DNA of 8,385 nt from CAYWNK01 sp964459495 (GTDB lineage: Bacteria; Planctomycetota; UBA1135; GCA-002686595): contig CAYWNK010000272.1 in NCBI GenBank assembly GCA_964459495.1, positions 1 through 8,385 on the forward strand, in the 5' to 3' direction. This document shows positions 5,188-8,385 of the stretch, piece after piece. The notes under the pieces are model-generated. The model had not been told where the DNA came from, searched no databases, and worked only from the letters and a program-made list of their open reading frames with translations. The position numbers and the translations under genes were made by a program. Numbering within the stretch: position 1 is the stretch's first letter; each line of letters starts with the position of its first letter.

Positions 5188-7119
5188 ATGCTGCTCCCCT
5201 TGCTTGCCCTCTGTCTCCAGGACCCCGCCCCCACCGTAACTCCCCGCTATCTGCCGGGCCGCGAGGGGGCGGGACTTTCCCTCCCCAGCGAGGAACCCGT
5301 CTTTCAGTTTGCGGTTTTCGGGGACCGTACCGGAGGTCCGGACGAGGGAGTCAAGATCCTCGCCCAGGCCGTGGACGAGGTGAACCTGGTCCAGCCCGAC
5401 CTCGTGATGACCGTCGGCGACCTGATCCAGGGCTACAACACCACCGAGCCCTGGCTCGCCCAGATGACCGAGTTCCGGGCCATCATGGACAAGCTCCTTT
5501 GCCCCTGGTTTCCCGTCGCCGGCAACCACGACGTGTACTGGCGCGGCCCCGACCGTCCGGCCCTAGAGCACGAGACCAACTACGAGGAGCACTTCGGCCC
5601 GCTCTGGTACGCGTTCCGGCACAAGCACTGCTGGTTCCTCGTGCTCTACACCGACGAGGGCAACCCCGAGACCGGCGAGCGCAACTTCAACAAGCCCGAG
5701 AGCCAGCGCATGAGCCCCGAGCAGTTCGCCTGGCTCGATCAAACGCTGAAGGGCACCGGTGAGGCGGACCATGTCTTCGTTTTCCTGCATCACCCGCGCT
5801 GGATCGGGCGCGGCTACGGCGACGACTGGGAGCGCGTGCACCAGCGGCTGGCCGATGCCGGCAACGTGGACGCCGTCTTCGCCGGGCATGTGCACCGCAT
5901 GCGCTACGACGGTCCGCGCGACGGCATCGAGTATTTCACGCTGGCGACCGTCGGCGGGCACCAGTCAGGGCTAGTTCCCGAAGCGGGCTTCCTCCACCAC
6001 TACTACCTCGTCACGGTCCGCGCAGGGGGCATCTCTGTCGGCAGCTACCCCGTCGGCAGCGCCCAGGATCCGCGGCGCATCACGGGCGAGGTTTCGAACC
6101 ACTGCGCGGCCTTGGCGGAGAATCTGATTCCTCAGGTGGCTGGCGTGGTCCCCTTCGTTCCGTCGAGGGGGGCGTCAGGCGAGACGACCCTGACCTGGAC
6201 CAATCCCCTGCCGCGCCCTGTGGAAATCACCTGGAGTGCGGCGCCCGGGGACCGCCGCTGGCAGATCCTGCCCGAACACGTGCACGGCAAAGTCGAGCCC
6301 GGAGCCACCTGGACCCAGGCCTTCCGCGTGCTGCGCGGCGCGGGTGCCGTCGACGCCGCCTTCCAGGTGCCCGCGCTCGAGATCGGCGCGGACTACTTGG
6401 GCGAAGACCTGCGCGTGACGCTCCCGGTCCAGCGTATGGACTGGCCATTGGACATCAGTGCCATGCCGGCTCCCGCGCCCGTGGAGGGCGAGGAGCGCGT
6501 ACTCGCGCTGGACGGCGAGTCGGGCTGCCTGAAGATCCCGTCCGACCAGGTGCAGCTGCCCGACGGCCCCCTCACCATCGAGGCCTGGATGCGCGCGGAC
6601 GAGTTCGGCCAGCGGGTCGGCCTCGCCACCAAGACCGAGAGCAGTGAGTACGGAATTTTCGTGTCCGGCGGGCAGGCCGGCTTTTCGATTCACCTGGACG
6701 GGGCCTACGCGGAGGTCCAATCCGCTCCCGGGGCCCTGGTCGTCGACCGCTGGCAGCATGTGGCGGGGGTCTTCGACGGGTCGGAGCTTCGCCTCTACGT
6801 GGATGGAGCTCTCGTCGCTTCCAGGCCAGCGAGCGGAGTCCGAACCCTGAACCGCTTGCCGCTGGTCGTCGGCGGCGACGTGGGCCGGTCGGGGGGTGCA
6901 GGCTCGCTCTTCGCGGGCGAGATCGATGAGTTCCGCTTGTCGACCGTAGCCAGGTATGCGGGCGAGCGGGTCGAAGTGCCCCGCCGTTTGACGGACGACG
7001 CAAAGACCACGGTCTTGATGCACTTCGACGGCCAGGTGGGGAGCTGGGTCTTTGGGTCCGGGCTTGGCTGGCTTGGGCTTGAGCCAGGGGCGGGCGTTGG
7101 GGTGACGGCCGGGCGATAG
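5188..7119 (+). CDS. Exported calcineurin-like metallophosphoesterase with C-terminal LamG/concanavalin-like domain
   Basis: 643 residues from the ATG at 5188, beginning with a short signal peptide (MLLPLLALCLQDPAPT). ATGs at 5125, 5152 and 5170 are in frame and could extend it by up to 21 residues. The dimetal phosphoesterase core (about 38-285) shows FGDR (D46), VGDL (D78), GNHD (112-115), LHHP (200-203) and GHVH (233-236). The first motif has Arg where Asp-x-His is usual, so one metal ligand may differ. A beta-sandwich-like region follows (about 328-415). Then comes a LamG/concanavalin-type domain (about 435-615) with LTIEAWMRADEF, WQHVAGVFDGSELRLYVDG and FAGEIDEFRLS. The C-terminal 25 residues are Gly-rich and lack the usual domain ending. 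The protein probably acts outside the cytoplasm on a phosphoester, perhaps surface- or glycan-bound through the LamG-like part; the substrate is unknown. It is divergent from the kinase operon. Confidence 0.93.
   Translation: MLLPLLALCLQDPAPTVTPRYLPGREGAGLSLPSEEPVFQFAVFGDRTGGPDEGVKILAQAVDEVNLVQPDLVMTVGDLIQGYNTTEPWLAQMTEFRAIMDKLLCPWFPVAGNHDVYWRGPDRPALEHETNYEEHFGPLWYAFRHKHCWFLVLYTDEGNPETGERNFNKPESQRMSPEQFAWLDQTLKGTGEADHVFVFLHHPRWIGRGYGDDWERVHQRLADAGNVDAVFAGHVHRMRYDGPRDGIEYFTLATVGGHQSGLVPEAGFLHHYYLVTVRAGGISVGSYPVGSAQDPRRITGEVSNHCAALAENLIPQVAGVVPFVPSRGASGETTLTWTNPLPRPVEITWSAAPGDRRWQILPEHVHGKVEPGATWTQAFRVLRGAGAVDAAFQVPALEIGADYLGEDLRVTLPVQRMDWPLDISAMPAPAPVEGEERVLALDGESGCLKIPSDQVQLPDGPLTIEAWMRADEFGQRVGLATKTESSEYGIFVSGGQAGFSIHLDGAYAEVQSAPGALVVDRWQHVAGVFDGSELRLYVDGALVASRPASGVRTLNRLPLVVGGDVGRSGGAGSLFAGEIDEFRLSTVARYAGERVEVPRRLTDDAKTTVLMHFDGQVGSWVFGSGLGWLGLEPGAGVGVTAGR
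7038..7062 (+). other. G-quadruplex-type motif at the end of the phosphoesterase gene
   Basis: Four runs of three or more G occur on the coding strand (7038-7041, 7046-7048, 7054-7056, 7060-7062) with loops of 4, 5 and 3 bases, meeting the canonical G4 pattern. More G-runs follow at 7075, 7087, 7092 and 7099. It encodes the Gly/Trp-rich tail. In such GC-rich DNA it may be incidental. Confidence 0.45.
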
Positions 7120-7186
7120 GTGCGACGGTCGTCGTTGGTTCGCGGCGGAGACCTCGGACCGGGAACCAGAGCAAGCGGGTCCGCTG

Positions 7187-7214
7187 CCCCCGGGCTGGGC
7201 GCACGCCCACGGGG
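7187..7214 (+). terminator. Possible hairpin terminator after the phosphoesterase gene
   Basis: TGGGCG-CA-CGCCCA (7196-7209) is nested inside CCCC (7187-7190) and GGGG (7211-7214). Just upstream, CGGACC (7155-7160) can pair with GGTCCG (7178-7183). These structures fill the 141-base gap between the phosphoesterase stop and the next gene. There is no T-run, so termination is only suggested. Confidence 0.25.
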
Positions 7215-7227
7215 CCTTGGCCTGCGG

Positions 7228-7255
7228 TTACCCGACATGCTCGGCCCACTATACA
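7228..7255 (+). promoter_or_regulatory. Possible promoter of the Tat-signal protein gene
   Basis: TATACA (7250-7255) resembles a -10 box. TTACCC lies 16 bases upstream (7228-7233) as a weak -35. The -10 ends 5 bases before the ATG at 7261, so the transcript would start at or within a base or two of the start codon. Confidence 0.4.
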
Positions 7256-7260
7256 CGTCC

Positions 7261-8142
7261 ATGAATACGACCCGCCGACACTTGCTCACTGCCAGCTCCC
7301 TCGCTGCAGCCAGTCTTGCCGGGGGCTGGCTCCCCCAGGCCTTCTGCGCCAGCAGCCGCGGGCTGAACGCCGCAGACCTGATGTACGCCTGGAAGCAAGC
7401 CAGGGCCAGCGGCCGCCCCCTGCTGGTTCTCGTCGTCCCCGCGGACCGTTCCCGGACCTACGGCCACGGAACGGCCTGGGGAGCGGTCCTCAACCACAGC
7501 TCCACCAGAGTTCGCGCGGCCCTTCAGCTCTGCAACATTTGCTGCGCGGACTACGCCGTAGTCCGAGAGACTTTTGCCGACGAACTGGAGCAGCGCAAAA
7601 CTCCCCTCGCGGCCAAGGAGCCCCTGGGTCTGCTGCTGGAAACCGACCAGCTGGCAGCGAGCTACATCCCGGCCCCGCGGGACTTGGGTTCGAGCAGTCT
7701 CTATCGCTCCGGCGGGCGCAAGCAAGCCAAGGCGATCGCCGAGTCCAACATGCAGGAGATCGGCCAAGACCTCCGCGATGCGATTGTCCCCACGGAACAC
7801 GCCGCCCATCGCCGCGCAAGTCAGGAACGCAAGGCCTTGCCCCTGGACACCTCCCGGCTCACGTACGAGTTGCAGGCCACCCTGTCCCCTGCCAGCTTCT
7901 ACGCGACCCCCTTCGAAGGACGCTCGGACCTACGCAGACAGGCCCGTTTGATCCTTGCCGCCCAATTCGACAAGCGCATGAAGGACCCAATCCCTGGTGC
8001 CCAGTGGGCCCGATCCAGTGGATGCGGCACCCGCATCGAAGGTGACCCCAGCCCCTTCCTGATCTCCTGTGGGATCGGCCACGTCCCAACCCTATCCCAG
8101 CGGTTTCTCTTCTTCCTCCAAGAGACCCCGTCGACCAAGTGA
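7261..8142 (+). CDS. Tat-signal exported protein of unknown function, possibly thioredoxin-fold
   Basis: 293 residues from the ATG at 7261. The N-terminus MNTTRRHLLTASSLAAASLA is a twin-arginine export signal (R5, R6, then a hydrophobic core to about 28), so the protein is exported folded. The mature part opens with ADLMYAWKQARASGRPLLVLVVP (38-60). This looks like the first helix and strand of a thioredoxin-like fold, but no CxxC sits at the usual place after that strand. A Cys cluster CNICC occurs at 91-95. The C-terminus has two Cys in GCG (254-256) and CGIGHVP (270-276), then a hydrophobic end RFLFFL. I do not recognise a family and the fold suggestion is weak. An upstream in-frame ATG at 7237 and the open frame back to 7120 are rejected because they would bury the Tat signal. 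It is in the same direction as the phosphoesterase, 141 bases apart. Confidence 0.82.
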   Translation: MNTTRRHLLTASSLAAASLAGGWLPQAFCASSRGLNAADLMYAWKQARASGRPLLVLVVPADRSRTYGHGTAWGAVLNHSSTRVRAALQLCNICCADYAVVRETFADELEQRKTPLAAKEPLGLLLETDQLAASYIPAPRDLGSSSLYRSGGRKQAKAIAESNMQEIGQDLRDAIVPTEHAAHRRASQERKALPLDTSRLTYELQATLSPASFYATPFEGRSDLRRQARLILAAQFDKRMKDPIPGAQWARSSGCGTRIEGDPSPFLISCGIGHVPTLSQRFLFFLQETPSTK

Positions 8143-8184
8143 CCATCTGGCGGCCCACCTTCGGCCCCCTGAGAGCGGCACGGA

Positions 8185-8267
8185 GGCGGGAATCAATCCA
8201 CCGTTTTCGAACCTCCACCTCTCCGAGCGAAGCTCGGCAACCTGAAATCGGTGGGTCTATTCCCGCC
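8185..8267. repeat. Long imperfect inverted repeat between convergent genes
   Basis: GGCGGGAAT (8185-8193) pairs with ATTCCCGCC (8259-8267). After a two-base mismatch, 8196-8203 pairs with 8249-8256 (one G-T), and after one more mismatch 8205-8209 pairs with 8243-8247. Inside lies a perfect hairpin CCGAGC-GAA-GCTCGG (8223-8237), which contains the very stable GCGAAGC mini-hairpin. It sits after the Tat gene stop and covers the stop codon of the minus-strand gene. A bidirectional terminator or structured RNA element is most likely; a small mobile repeat is possible. Confidence 0.6.
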
Positions 8268-8385
8268 CCTGTACCGTTCTCAGGTCCCAGCGTAGTCGGG
8301 TCCATTTCCCCTGGATCGCGAACTCGACCATCCGGCCCCCAAAGCCCACCGCATGCTCTTCGGGACTGGCCACGAACAGTCCCCC
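8257..8385 (-). CDS. C-terminal end of an unidentified protein (5' part outside window)
   Basis: An open frame enters from the right edge and runs 42 codons to TAG (8259-8257). The residues look like a real protein end, with alternating hydrophobic and charged positions: GGLFVASPEEHAVGFGGRMV, then EFAIQGKWTRLRWDLRTVQG and RE. No family can be assigned from so little. Its direction converges on the Tat-signal gene, and the inverted repeat between them suits a shared terminator. The frame could be chance, but the composition is typical of coding sequence here. Confidence 0.55.
   Translation of the reverse strand, partial: GGLFVASPEEHAVGFGGRMVEFAIQGKWTRLRWDLRTVQGRE

Noticed and set aside
5188..5240. 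Lipoprotein signal on the phosphoesterase (LALC)
   Set aside because: The residue before Cys is Leu, not Gly/Ala/Ser, so it is not a standard lipobox.
6175..7249. Long minus-strand frames opposite the phosphoesterase (6175-7023 and 6572-7249)
   Set aside because: No domain or motif, and low-complexity composition. The plus strand carries clear phosphoesterase and LamG-like signatures.
7120..7260. 47-codon extension of the Tat-signal gene, starting right after the phosphoesterase stop
   Set aside because: It would place the twin-arginine signal internally, and the extension is low-complexity. A promoter-like TATACA lies just before the ATG at 7261.
8185..8267. Integron attC site
   Set aside because: The nested inverted repeat suggested it, but the required GTTRRRY and RYYYAAC ends are absent and there is no integrase.

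Overview
The window is a GC-rich bacterial chromosome segment with dense, mostly minus-strand coding. The gene mix is a Hanks-type Ser/Thr kinase, an FHA phosphothreonine-binding protein, a tandem CxxCxxCC (YkgJ-type) protein, a TPR/gluzincin peptidase, and a secreted phosphoesterase with a LamG-like domain. Together with short signal peptides followed by Gln-Asp-Pro, this suggests a Planctomycetota-like organism. Myxococcota or another kinase-rich phylum is possible; this is inference from gene content only.

Layout. Positions 1-437 (minus) hold the N-terminal part of an FHA protein that runs off the left edge. Its last 54 bases are an exact inverted copy of bases 126-179, which looks more like a fold-back assembly or amplification artefact than real gene sequence. 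Positions 639-1346 (minus) are a RadC/JAMM protein. A relatively AT-rich stretch (about 1380-1500) separates radC from a divergent candidate gene at 1506-1631 (plus). This encodes a 41-residue single-pass membrane protein with a TTG start and a strong Shine-Dalgarno. Two hairpins (1639-1668 and 1687-1720) lie between its stop and the stop of the next, convergent, operon.

That operon reads leftward from 5056: kinase, double YkgJ protein, membrane-anchored TPR/HExxH peptidase. Both junctions are ATGA stop/start overlaps, so the three proteins are probably made together by translational coupling. This is the best candidate for an undescribed functional unit here: a kinase, a metal/Cys-cluster protein and an envelope peptidase in fixed order. 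An FHA reader lies about 1.3 kb further on, on the same strand.

Diverging from the kinase is an exported metallophosphoesterase (5188-7119) with a C-terminal concanavalin/LamG-like domain. It is followed by a Tat-signal protein of unknown function (7261-8142). At the right edge the last codons of an unidentified minus-strand gene (8257-8385) converge on it, with a long imperfect inverted repeat (8185-8267) in between. The kinase, phosphoesterase and Tat genes each have a TA-rich hexamer 5-8 bases before the chosen ATG and no good Shine-Dalgarno, which hints at leaderless transcripts. No tRNA, rRNA, CRISPR array, insertion sequence or transposase was seen.
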